Of a stretch of 64,000 bases of DNA, positions 1 to 7,010 are shown piece after piece. Position numbers and translations under genes: made by a program. The stretch covers positions 2,294,001 through 2,358,000 of the forward strand of contig NZ_CP129963.1 of the NCBI RefSeq assembly GCF_030503615.1. Reading direction: 5' to 3'. Positions within the stretch are counted from its first letter, which is position 1, and the number at the start of each line of letters is the position of its first letter. The stretch comes from Sphingobacterium sp. BN32 (lineage in GTDB: Bacteria; Bacteroidota; Bacteroidia; Sphingobacteriales; Sphingobacteriaceae). The notes under the pieces are model-generated. The model was given only the letters and a program-made list of their open reading frames with translations, was not told the origin of the DNA and did not search any database.

Positions 1-1
1 T

Positions 2-517
2 GGTTTACAAGACATTGATTTAGAAAAACTTTTTAACCAATCGCTAAACAAGGCAGAAAAAAACATCTATCTACACATCCAGCCAAATATTGAAAAAGTA
101 TTTAAATCCTTTATCGCCAATATCCGAATCATTAAAGCTGCAGGCGGACTGGTAAAAAATGGTGAAGGCCAGTACCTCTTTATCCATAGACTTGGGAAAT
201 GGGATCTGCCGAAGGGAAAAGTCGAAGAAAACGAAAAAATGAAGGAAGCAGCATTGCGCGAAGTGGAAGAAGAATGCGGCATCAAAATAAACTACCTGGG
301 CAAAAAAATAGAGACAACTTACCATTGTTACACCATGCGCGGCAAATTCGTACTCAAACAAACAAAATGGTACGAAATGGGCGCCAACAAAATCCCTAAA
401 CTAACCCCTCAACTCGAAGAAGATATAGATCAAGCCATCTGGGTCAAAAAAGCCAACCTCGATAAAATTAAAAACGATACCTATCCGTTGATATTGGATG
501 TGATACAAGGAATCTAA
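2..517 (+). CDS. Nudix hydrolase (5' end outside the window)
   Basis: The reading frame is open from the window edge, so the start codon lies upstream and only the last 171 residues are seen. The Nudix box is complete: GKVEEN, then REVEEECGI, fitting the pattern GX5EX7REUXEEXGU and supplying the Mg2+-binding glutamates (about residues 75-97 of the visible part). Nudix enzymes hydrolyse nucleoside diphosphates linked to another group; the substrate cannot be read from this sequence. About 45 residues precede the Nudix fold in the visible part, so there is an N-terminal extension. The gene ends convergently with the NhaC-type antiporter, and the gap between them holds a composite repeat. Confident for the family, not for the substrate. 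Confidence 0.9.
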   Translation, partial: GLQDIDLEKLFNQSLNKAEKNIYLHIQPNIEKVFKSFIANIRIIKAAGGLVKNGEGQYLFIHRLGKWDLPKGKVEENEKMKEAALREVEEECGIKINYLGKKIETTYHCYTMRGKFVLKQTKWYEMGANKIPKLTPQLEEDIDQAIWVKKANLDKIKNDTYPLILDVIQGI

Positions 518-697
518 TAGTAGTTAGTATTTAGTAGTTAGTATTTAGACCTAGGGCGGGAAGTAGCGTTTAGAAATTAGATGTGAGATATTAGACATTC
601 TTATTTTTCTGAACCTTAAATCCTTCCTTTCCTGGTTCAGACAACCTCTAATATCTAATATCTAACCCGCCCAAGGTCTTAATACGAACTAGTATAT
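518..697. repeat. Family-1 intergenic repeat, copy A
   Basis: This is a 180-bp element with inverted arms. The left arm (518-560) is built of TAGTAGTTAGTATTTAG units ending in TAGACCTAGGGCGGG. The right arm (666-697) reads CCCGCCCAAGGTCTTAATAC, close to the reverse complement. In the middle, 609-640 forms a hairpin with CTGAACC and GGTTCAG stems around TTAAATCCTTCCTTTCCT. The same arms and core recur near 17.8, 24.7 and, as one arm, 53.6 kb. It lies directly after the Nudix stop codon. Confidence 0.75.
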
Positions 698-714
698 ACC
701 AACGACAACTCAAA

Positions 715-790
715 CCCCTTGTAAACCCAATACAAACCCAATACAAACCCCAATCAAACCCGCTCGTGAGCGGGTTTGATTGGGGTTTGT
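715..790. repeat. Family-2 repeat with perfect 23-bp inverted repeat
   Basis: Short direct repeats of AACCCAATACA are followed by a perfect 23-bp inverted repeat: left arm 743-765, loop GT, right arm 768-790. The stem contains CCCAATCAAACCCGCTC, which also occurs at 53.67 kb. The hairpin sits between two convergent gene ends and could stop transcription from either side, but it has no clear T tract. It belongs to the second repeat type, which accompanies family 1 at three loci. Confidence 0.7.
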
Positions 791-860
791 AAAGACTATA
801 AAAAGCTATTGAGTGGACGTTGCTCTAACCTTGCCACAAAACGGCATTAATAAGGTTATT

Positions 861-2192
861 TTAGGATTTCGTTTCTGGAGAAAGGGGTTTCTCTTTTCGG
901 AAGACAATGAACAATAAGGTTACTACGCCTAATAGAACGGGGTAATATAGGTACTGCATGATGTCTATTGGCGATAGGAGCGGCATTTTCCGTTCGGAAA
1001 GAATGATATTGGCTGCTGCTAGCGCTGCTAGAATTTGCGCGCCATAAGGGACCAAGCCTTGAATAAAACATGAAATTGTATCTAGAATACTGGCGACACG
1101 CTTCCCATCTAAACCATTCTTATCGGATATTTCTTTTGCGATAGGGCCAACAATTACAATGGTGATGGTATTATTTGCAATGGCTAAGTTGACCAAACCT
1201 GTCAAGAAAGCGATGCCGAGCTCGGCTCTTTTCTTGGAATGGATTCGTTTGGTTACTGCGTTCAACAGATATTCTATTCCGCCATTTAATCGAATGATGC
1301 CTACGACGCCACCAATAATCAGACACAGTATACTCAATTCAAACATACCTGCGAATCCATCGTTTATGGATTTCAGAACTGTTAGGAAATCAACGGAATT
1401 GCTTGCCAATCCGATTGCTGCAGCGACAAGAATGCCTACCCCTAAGGTGAAAATTACATTGAGACCTAATAAGGCGAGGATGAAAACGACTAAGTAGGGA
1501 ACGATTTTGATCAGTTCGTACTCCCCCACCGGAATCTGCTGTAAGTTCTTCACCAAATCTTGCCCTTGAAATGCATAGATGATAAATACCAAAATAGCAA
1601 CAGGTAGCACCATCTTAAAATTAACTTTGAATTTGTCGCGCATGCCGACATCCTGCGTGCGCGTTGCGGCGATGGTGGTATCTGAGATAAACGAAAGGTT
1701 ATCGCCAAACATCGCACCTCCTATTACGGCGGCTAAGGCGATTGGCATTATGCCGGCAATATTTTCTTCCAAACCTACTGCAATGGGCGCTAATGCGACA
1801 ATTGTTCCCACCGATGTACCCAAAGAGGTCGAAATGAAACAGGCAACCAGAAAGAGTCCTGCAATGATAAATTGCGGCGACACATAGGTCAAAGCAAAAT
1901 TAATAGTTGAAGATATCGCTCCAACATTCTTGGAAAGTTCGCCAAATGCCCCGGCTAATAAAAATATAAGGATCATGATCAGAATATTCTCATCGCCCGA
2001 GCCCTTTGAAAAGTGCTTCAGCTTCTCCGCGAATGGCACCTTTGGGAATTGAAAAAACGCCACAAACAATGCTAAGACAAAAATCACAAGAACGGGAAGC
2101 GCGTAAAAATCACCTAAAACATAAGATCCGGTGAAGTAAACGACAACAAAGAATATTAGTGGCAGTAAGGCCCAGAAATTGCCTTTCGACAT
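861..2192 (-). CDS. Na+/H+ antiporter, NhaC family
   Basis: This is a 443-residue polytopic inner-membrane protein with roughly eleven hydrophobic segments. The stretch GDNLSFISDTTIAAT (residues 163-177) is the conserved acidic transmembrane motif of NhaC-type transporters, and FISTSLGTSVGTIVAL at 119-134 is another family hallmark. The expected role is exchange of cytoplasmic Na+ for H+; some NhaC-fold proteins exchange other solutes, such as malate with lactate, so the exact ions are inferred. The start is ATG at 2190-2192, with a TACTTTTG -7 box on the same strand at 2216-2223. The gene stands alone: its 3' end faces the Nudix gene and its 5' end faces a non-coding stretch. Confidence 0.88.
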   Translation of the reverse strand: MSKGNFWALLPLIFFVVVYFTGSYVLGDFYALPVLVIFVLALFVAFFQFPKVPFAEKLKHFSKGSGDENILIMILIFLLAGAFGELSKNVGAISSTINFALTYVSPQFIIAGLFLVACFISTSLGTSVGTIVALAPIAVGLEENIAGIMPIALAAVIGGAMFGDNLSFISDTTIAATRTQDVGMRDKFKVNFKMVLPVAILVFIIYAFQGQDLVKNLQQIPVGEYELIKIVPYLVVFILALLGLNVIFTLGVGILVAAAIGLASNSVDFLTVLKSINDGFAGMFELSILCLIIGGVVGIIRLNGGIEYLLNAVTKRIHSKKRAELGIAFLTGLVNLAIANNTITIVIVGPIAKEISDKNGLDGKRVASILDTISCFIQGLVPYGAQILAALAAANIILSERKMPLLSPIDIMQYLYYPVLLGVVTLLFIVFRKEKPLSPETKS

Positions 2193-2503
2193 AAGATTAG
2201 TATTGGTAAAACGTACAAAAGTACTATTATTCTAGTAGAACACCGGAGAAGAGAAAAAAAAACTATAGAACAACTAGGGTATTATTCCATAATCAAAAAA
2301 AACATTGACGTTTCCATTGTCACATAAACGAAGACAAATTACGGGATTCCTTTGATAGAACACACATTTTAGTAGAAACATTCCCGTTTCTGAAGGAAGA
2401 ACAACGAGAATGAATTGCTTGATGGGGATCGAAAACAAATACTTTCAGAAAAAAAGTGTAACTTTAATGTTAATCACCATTTTAAACGCAATATTAAATC
2501 AAC
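2193..2503. other. Divergent non-coding region, 311 bp
   Basis: This AT-rich stretch separates the NhaC-type gene (leftward) from the candidate small peptide gene (rightward). It holds the TACTTTTG box of the antiporter and a small inverted repeat, GAAAC-ATTCCC-GTTTC, near 2374-2395. TAACTTTA near 2459 resembles a -7 box for the rightward gene. Nothing else is recognisable. Confidence 0.4.
2216..2223 (-). promoter_or_regulatory. Bacteroidota -7 box for the NhaC-type gene
   Basis: On the minus strand this reads TACTTTTG, a full match to TAnnTTTG. It lies 23 nt before the ATG. No TTTG-like -33 element stands at the expected spacing. Confidence 0.45.
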
Positions 2504-2593
2504 ATGAAAAGGACACCATTGACGAACCTGTTCCTTTTACTTTTTGTTGCAGTCGTTTTACTATTCGCTACGACTTGCTTCGGAATCCATTAA
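2504..2593 (+). CDS. Candidate 29-residue hydrophobic peptide
   Basis: ATG at 2504 opens a 29-codon frame ending in TAA at 2591-2593. The product starts MKRTPLTN, continues with a hydrophobic run (about residues 9-23, rich in L, F, V and A), and ends ATTCFGIH. That is the form of a single-span membrane peptide or a very short signal peptide with a late cysteine. A strong terminator follows 8 nt after the stop, so the transcript would carry little else. A longer frame (2410-2643) covers the region in another phase, but it runs through the terminator and has no domain features. I do not recognise the family and assign no function. Confidence 0.45.
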   Translation: MKRTPLTNLFLLLFVAVVLLFATTCFGIH

Positions 2594-2600
2594 AAGCAGA

Positions 2601-2640
2601 AAACACAAAGAGGAACAAAGGTTTGTTTCTCTTTGTGTTT
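2601..2640 (+). terminator. Intrinsic terminator-like hairpin after the small peptide
   Basis: AAACACAAAGAG (2601-2612) pairs with CTCTTTGTGTTT (2629-2640), a 12-bp stem around a 16-nt loop. The last stem bases give a short T run on the plus strand. It ends the transcript carrying the 29-codon frame. Confidence 0.6.
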
Positions 2641-2907
2641 TAGCGCCCGGCGATCAACTCCTATAATTCTTAAAATCCCTAGCATTAGGTATTTCTACAG
2701 CTTCAGTATTTCGCTAACTTACCCTTAATGTCAAGCGATTGTACCGCAGCAATATCGATGAGAACTTAAAGTTTCGCATTTCTTGTCAGAATATAAAAAT
2801 ACATCGAGCGGTAAAGCCCTGGGCTCTTCATTGGGCTGACCTACAATATCTTAAAAGAATAGTTCAATACCCTTAATCATTTACCTACGAAAACAATAAA
2901 ACAGTAA
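2641..2907. other. Non-coding stretch ending at a rightward terminator
   Basis: No frame of useful length and no recognisable RNA family is visible here. A small inverted repeat AGCCC...GGGCT lies near 2816-2842. Because a plus-strand terminator closes the stretch, it may encode a short RNA, but I find no convincing promoter. Confidence 0.3.
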
Positions 2908-2942
2908 AGAGGCTGCTTCGCAAGAAACAGCCTCTGTTTTTT
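2908..2942 (+). terminator. Intrinsic terminator with no assigned upstream gene
   Basis: AGAGGCTG (2908-2915) pairs with CAGCCTCT (2928-2935) around a 12-nt loop and is followed by GTTTTTT on the plus strand. On the minus strand it is followed by the less regular TTTACTGTTTTATTG, so it may also end the leftward AGCS gene, which stops at 3030. Confidence 0.7.
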
Positions 2943-3029
2943 AATTGGTCGATTTTAGTATCAAATAAGGAAGAAACATAAAAGTTACCCCACTCTAAAA
3001 TCTTATATCTAATATCTTATTTCTAATTC

Positions 3030-4478
3030 CTAGTCTCTTTTTTCCCAAAAATCAGCATTCTTTATACCAATTTCTTTCGGATCGAAGTCAGGGTTCACAA
3101 TTCCTTGCTTTCGCTTCGCCTTATAATCTTTCCACACCTTCATGGCGATTTTGCTCATCAGAAGGATGGCAATAATATTCACCCAGGCCATCAGTCCGAC
3201 ACCAATATCACCGATCGCCCAGGCGGTATCCGCCGTTCTAATCGTACCATAATAAACAGCAATTAGGAAGGCCACCTGAAAAACACGTCCCACGATGGCA
3301 CGTACTTTATCGTTTTTAATGAGGTAGACGATGTTGGTATCGGCGTAATAGTAGTACGCCATAATCGTGGTAAAGGCAAAAAAGAATAAAGCGATAGCGA
3401 CAAAACTGTCTCCAAAGCCAGGGAAATGATGCGAAACAGCAGCTTGCGTAAACCCGTTGTAATCCACGCCCGGAAGATTCTCTTGCAATAAAGTCGTCGC
3501 TTTACCAGCTGCGTCGGTATTCGTAACATTATACATTCCTGTGAATAGAATCATTAAAGCAGTAGCCGTACAAACGAAAAGGGTATCCACATACACAGAG
3601 AATGCCTGTACAAGGCCTTGCTCAGCAGGGTGGTTAACATCTGCTGCTGCAGCCGCATGTGGTGCTGTACCTTGCCCCGCTTCATTCGAATAAATCCCAC
3701 GTTTTACTCCCCAAGCGATTGCCATACCGATTATACCTCCAAAGGTTGCATCCAAGCTAAATGCGCTGCTAAAGATTAAACCAAAGACTTCAGGGATCTG
3801 CTGATAATTCATCGCAATGATAACAAGTGTCATCAAGATATATCCGCCAGCCATAAATGGTACTACAAACTCAGCAACTGTACCGAGGCGCTTTACCCCT
3901 CCAAAGATGATCAAAACTAATAAAAGGACAACTGCAATACCCGTGTAGGATGTTGGGATTGCGAAAGCATTATTGATTGATGAAGCAATTGCATTACTTT
4001 GCACACCCGGCAACAAAATTCCGGCACTAACAATCGTTAATACAGCAAATAGTATCGCATACCATTTAACTCCTAATCCCTTCTCAATATAGTAGGCAGG
4101 ACCACCGCGAAATTCGGAACCGTCCTTTTGTTTGTAAACCTGTCCTAGCATAGCTTCTACGAATGCGGAGGCGGAACCTAGAAAGGCAATGACCCACATC
4201 CAGAAGATTGCACCCGGGCCACCATAGAAAATCGCCGTCGCCACACCAATGATATTTCCAGTTCCCACACGCCCAGAGATTGCTAAGGCGAAAGCTTGGA
4301 AGGAGGAAATACCTTCATCGCCTTGCTTTTTCGCAAAAAGCAGCCGAAGCATATCTTTTAAGTACGTAATCTGTAGGAAACCGGTACGGATAGAAAAATA
4401 GAGACCCGTACATAAACATAAATAAATAAAAATATCACTCCATACAAGGGAGGAAATACTGGAAATAATATTGTCCAT
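3030..4478 (-). CDS. Sodium:alanine symporter family protein (AGCS)
   Basis: This 482-residue inner-membrane transporter belongs to the AGCS family, which imports alanine, glycine or related small amino acids with Na+. The family signature, a glycine-rich run SGRVGTGNIIGVATAI followed by FYGGPGAIFWMW, lies at about residues 68-95. A second hallmark, WGVKRGIYSNEAGQGTAPHAAAA, is in the middle of the protein. The length (450-500) and about eleven membrane segments suit the family. It starts with ATG at 4476-4478 and is followed by an AT-rich stretch resembling the repeat arms, then the hairpin at 2908. The transported amino acid is inferred from family only. Confidence 0.92.
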   Translation of the reverse strand: MDNIISSISSLVWSDIFIYLCLCTGLYFSIRTGFLQITYLKDMLRLLFAKKQGDEGISSFQAFALAISGRVGTGNIIGVATAIFYGGPGAIFWMWVIAFLGSASAFVEAMLGQVYKQKDGSEFRGGPAYYIEKGLGVKWYAILFAVLTIVSAGILLPGVQSNAIASSINNAFAIPTSYTGIAVVLLLVLIIFGGVKRLGTVAEFVVPFMAGGYILMTLVIIAMNYQQIPEVFGLIFSSAFSLDATFGGIIGMAIAWGVKRGIYSNEAGQGTAPHAAAAADVNHPAEQGLVQAFSVYVDTLFVCTATALMILFTGMYNVTNTDAAGKATTLLQENLPGVDYNGFTQAAVSHHFPGFGDSFVAIALFFFAFTTIMAYYYYADTNIVYLIKNDKVRAIVGRVFQVAFLIAVYYGTIRTADTAWAIGDIGVGLMAWVNIIAILLMSKIAMKVWKDYKAKRKQGIVNPDFDPKEIGIKNADFWEKRD

Positions 4479-4671
4479 TAATTTGGTTTAATTGTTTATC
4501 AATAGTGAAATATGCGTAAAGAAACTACTTTTTTTGCGAATAATAGAAATTTAATTTTGATTTGCCCCTCCCAAAAAGCATATCTGAACAGTTGGCACGG
4601 AGAAAAAATATTACACAATAGCTTGTAAAGTATCACTGATAATCACTTTATTTACGCACAAATTATCATTC

Positions 4672-5625
4672 ATGAGAGCCTTGATAAAATTTGCCTGCAT
4701 GGGCATGCTACTATTTTTCGTGACATCCTGTGCAACGGTTAAGAATGCGGAGATCCGAAACTTGTTGCAGCATAGTAACTGTAATCAACGAAACGTATAT
4801 AATTATACGGAATCGGATATTGCTACGCCGCTTCATCTTCAGAAAATTTCACCTGAACTCAGTAGTAAATTAAGTCATAACAGCCTTAACATCGCCAATG
4901 CTATTGGACTCATCCCGACGCTTGAACGTTACACGAGCTTAAAAGCGAATCAGGCGAACCCAAATACCGATCAGCGAATTGAACTGTTGGAACTTAAGCA
5001 AGATATAGATCACAAGATTAATCTTTCTTCGTTAGAAATATCGGCTATCTCTTCAGAAATGGATTGTGAAGAAGAGCGAACCAGCCAGGTTGCTAATTAT
5101 CTTTCAGGCATCGCCGACAAGCGCGAGACGAAGCTGACCATCGCCGCAATCGTCGTGGGTGCAGCTGGAGCTATATTGACGGGTGGTGTTATTAAGAATG
5201 AAACTGCTGCCAATGCTACCGGCATATCGACGGGTATCGCAGAAGCTACTTTCGGTTTCTTAATGTTCTTTGATAAGGCGTCGATTGAATTCCAACATAA
5301 ACGAAATGCGTTGAAAGAAATTTGGTTCGGCAGCAAAACATCGGAGATCTTCCCTCCTGCTGTTTGGTATTATCTAAACTATGCAAATCCGGACTATGAT
5401 GTAACCACCTCATTTCGCGAGCAGATTATCGAAAAATGGACTCACCTCGGGCAGATTGACAAAGAATCCAGTGATGAATTGGTTAAGCTTTATTTCGGCG
5501 AAGGCGGAAAGTACTCAAGTGAGCAATTGAACAACAGAGCAGATATGTATGACCAATTGGAGTCAAACATCAACCTGATGAAACAAGATTTGAAAGCCCT
5601 CGCCTTAGAATTGGATAAGTATTAA
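4672..5625 (+). CDS. Lipoprotein of unknown function
   Basis: This is a 317-residue protein with a lipoprotein signal peptide; the lipobox ends FVTSC with the acylated cysteine at residue 20. The mature part is mostly polar and probably helical. A glycine- and alanine-rich hydrophobic stretch at about residues 155-190 (TIAAIVVGAAGAILTGG and after) could be a membrane-inserting segment. I recognise no domain. It ends 5 bp before the end of a convergent PEGA lipoprotein gene, which suggests nothing firm beyond shared envelope location. Confidence 0.75.
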   Translation: MRALIKFACMGMLLFFVTSCATVKNAEIRNLLQHSNCNQRNVYNYTESDIATPLHLQKISPELSSKLSHNSLNIANAIGLIPTLERYTSLKANQANPNTDQRIELLELKQDIDHKINLSSLEISAISSEMDCEEERTSQVANYLSGIADKRETKLTIAAIVVGAAGAILTGGVIKNETAANATGISTGIAEATFGFLMFFDKASIEFQHKRNALKEIWFGSKTSEIFPPAVWYYLNYANPDYDVTTSFREQIIEKWTHLGQIDKESSDELVKLYFGEGGKYSSEQLNNRADMYDQLESNINLMKQDLKALALELDKY

Positions 5626-5630
5626 GATGA

Positions 5631-6026
5631 TTATTTAGCGTCTTGCGTTTTATCGACCACTTCTTTCATCTTAATATCATAAACCGCAGGATCGTATTTC
5701 ATAAAAGCCCCGGTTGCTGCGTCTATCCCCCATCCGAAAATATTAATTAGGTTTCCGATGGTAGCAAAATTATAAAAAGTATTTGGACGGAACTCAAAAG
5801 GAACGTAGCCCTCTTTTCTCAAGGTGATGGTCTGTCCACGAAATCCTTTCCTAAGCTTCACGGGCATAGGTGTAACACCTCGCTCAAAACCATCCACTTC
5901 AATCGTCGCCCCTTCTGGATTGGATTTAATCATGACGTCTTGCTTTGTACCTGTAAAGACTGTAGCACAAGAAGTGAAAACTAGAATACTTCCAATAATT
6001 AATAAGCGCTGTGTGTATTTTATCAT
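5631..6026 (-). CDS. PEGA-domain lipoprotein
   Basis: The product has 131 residues. The signal peptide ends FTSC, with the lipid-bearing cysteine at residue 20. The sequence after it (MIKSNPEGATIEVDGFERGVTP is the relevant region, residues about 32-53) carries the small beta-stranded PEGA motif with its NPEGA core, followed by the usual TPMPVKLRKG turn and a GYVPFEF strand. PEGA modules occur in surface and cell-wall proteins. The C-terminus (YNFATIGNLINIFGWGIDAATGAF) is shared by many Bacteroidota lipoproteins of this class. The molecular role is unknown. It is convergent with the lipoprotein at 4672. Confidence 0.8.
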   Translation of the reverse strand: MIKYTQRLLIIGSILVFTSCATVFTGTKQDVMIKSNPEGATIEVDGFERGVTPMPVKLRKGFRGQTITLRKEGYVPFEFRPNTFYNFATIGNLINIFGWGIDAATGAFMKYDPAVYDIKMKEVVDKTQDAK

Positions 6027-6367
6027 AAGTTTATATTGAATTAATATTTTTATTTTCTGATAAGCTATTTTTAATCAAAAATATCATATTAATTTTAATT
6101 TACAAGGTTACTTTTGGACATTCATGCCATAAAACCTAGCTAAAACGTTATTTTTTAATATAAAATCAAATATTACATCAGAAATAAGCAGAAAAATTCT
6201 GCCAATAAAACATCAACATTAATTTAATAATAACTTAATATTTGAAGTTTATCGGTTTTTTTGTATATTACAATAACCAATTGATTAATAGTTTTCCCTA
6301 CTATTTAATTATACGACGGTTTCTACAGATTGCATTTTATAGTTAGTTACAAAACTTATAGCTTATT
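6027..6367. other. Divergent AT-rich region, 341 bp
   Basis: This region separates the PEGA lipoprotein (leftward) from the ECF sigma factor (rightward). It is very AT-rich. I see no reading frame, strong hairpin or clear TAnnTTTG box. It must hold both promoters, possibly of a type read by an alternative sigma factor. Confidence 0.4.
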
Positions 6368-6940
6368 ATGAAGAACCGATTACTCAAATTATCCGATGCT
6401 GAATTATTGAAACTTGGAGTTCATGGCAACGAAATGGCTTTATCGATTATATTCGATAAATACTTTATTCAAATACACTCCTTTGCAAACCAATTATTAA
6501 AAAACAGCGACATAGCGAAAGAAATTGCGATGGACGTTATGCTTAAGATGTGGCAAAAAAGAGATCTGATAAAGATTGAAGGAGATCAATCCCTCCAGCC
6601 CTATATGGTTAAAGCGGCGAAAAATGCCGTTATCAATTTCCACAAAAGCAAAAGGCTCCCCACAGAATCCATTTCGAACTTACAGCTCTCTGCAGCGTTA
6701 GCGTATGATTCCAGTGCTGACGCACAGCTCAATCTTAAGGAACTAGAAGAGAGAGTCAGCCAAATTGTCGAAGGCCTTCCTGAACGACGGAGAATGGTAT
6801 TTTGTTTAAGCAGACAGGATGATATGTCCTATGCCGAAATAGCGAAAAAACTGAATATTTCAGTAAATACCGTGCGCAATCAAATCAGCGCTTCACTCGC
6901 CTACGTGAAAGGTAAACTGAACGAGTTTAAAAATCTGTAA
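6368..6940 (+). CDS. ECF-type RNA polymerase sigma factor
   Basis: This 190-residue protein has the two conserved ECF parts. Sigma region 2 spans about residues 20-85 and includes FDKYFIQIHSFANQLL and the DVMLKMWQKR helix. Sigma region 4 spans about 125-180, with GLPERRRMVF followed by the helix-turn-helix MSYAEIAKKLNISVNTVRNQI. It directs core polymerase to a specific promoter set. Bacteroidota usually place such genes beside a FecR-type anti-sigma gene and a SusC/SusD operon. Here no full anti-sigma gene is adjacent; instead the 3' end of a SusC/SusD operon lies 70 bp downstream on the opposite strand. Control of that operon is plausible but inferred. Confidence 0.9.
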   Translation: MKNRLLKLSDAELLKLGVHGNEMALSIIFDKYFIQIHSFANQLLKNSDIAKEIAMDVMLKMWQKRDLIKIEGDQSLQPYMVKAAKNAVINFHKSKRLPTESISNLQLSAALAYDSSADAQLNLKELEERVSQIVEGLPERRRMVFCLSRQDDMSYAEIAKKLNISVNTVRNQISASLAYVKGKLNEFKNL

Positions 6941-6958
6941 ACTCTGTAAACAGAAAAA

Positions 6959-7000
6959 ACTCTTATCCTAATCTGACACAACATAGATTAGGATAAGAGT
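6959..7000 (-). terminator. Terminator shared by the sigma gene and the SusC/SusD operon
   Basis: A perfect 16-bp inverted repeat (ACTCTTATCCTAATCT at 6959-6974, its complement at 6985-7000) has a 10-nt loop. On the minus strand it is followed by TTTTTT, marking it as the end of the leftward operon. On the plus strand the following ACTTTATT is weaker. Confidence 0.85.
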
Positions 7001-7010
7001 ACTTTATTGC

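Noticed and set aside
2410..2643. A 77-codon frame across the 2.4-2.6 kb region
   Set aside because: It runs through the strong terminator hairpin, has no family features, and covers the short hydrophobic frame at 2504-2593 in another phase. The short frame is the better candidate.
2985..3029. A fifth copy of the family-1 repeat after the AGCS gene
   Set aside because: It has ATCTAATATCTTATTTCTAAT-like sequence but neither the AGACC arm end nor the GGAAAGG core, so the match is only low-complexity AT sequence.
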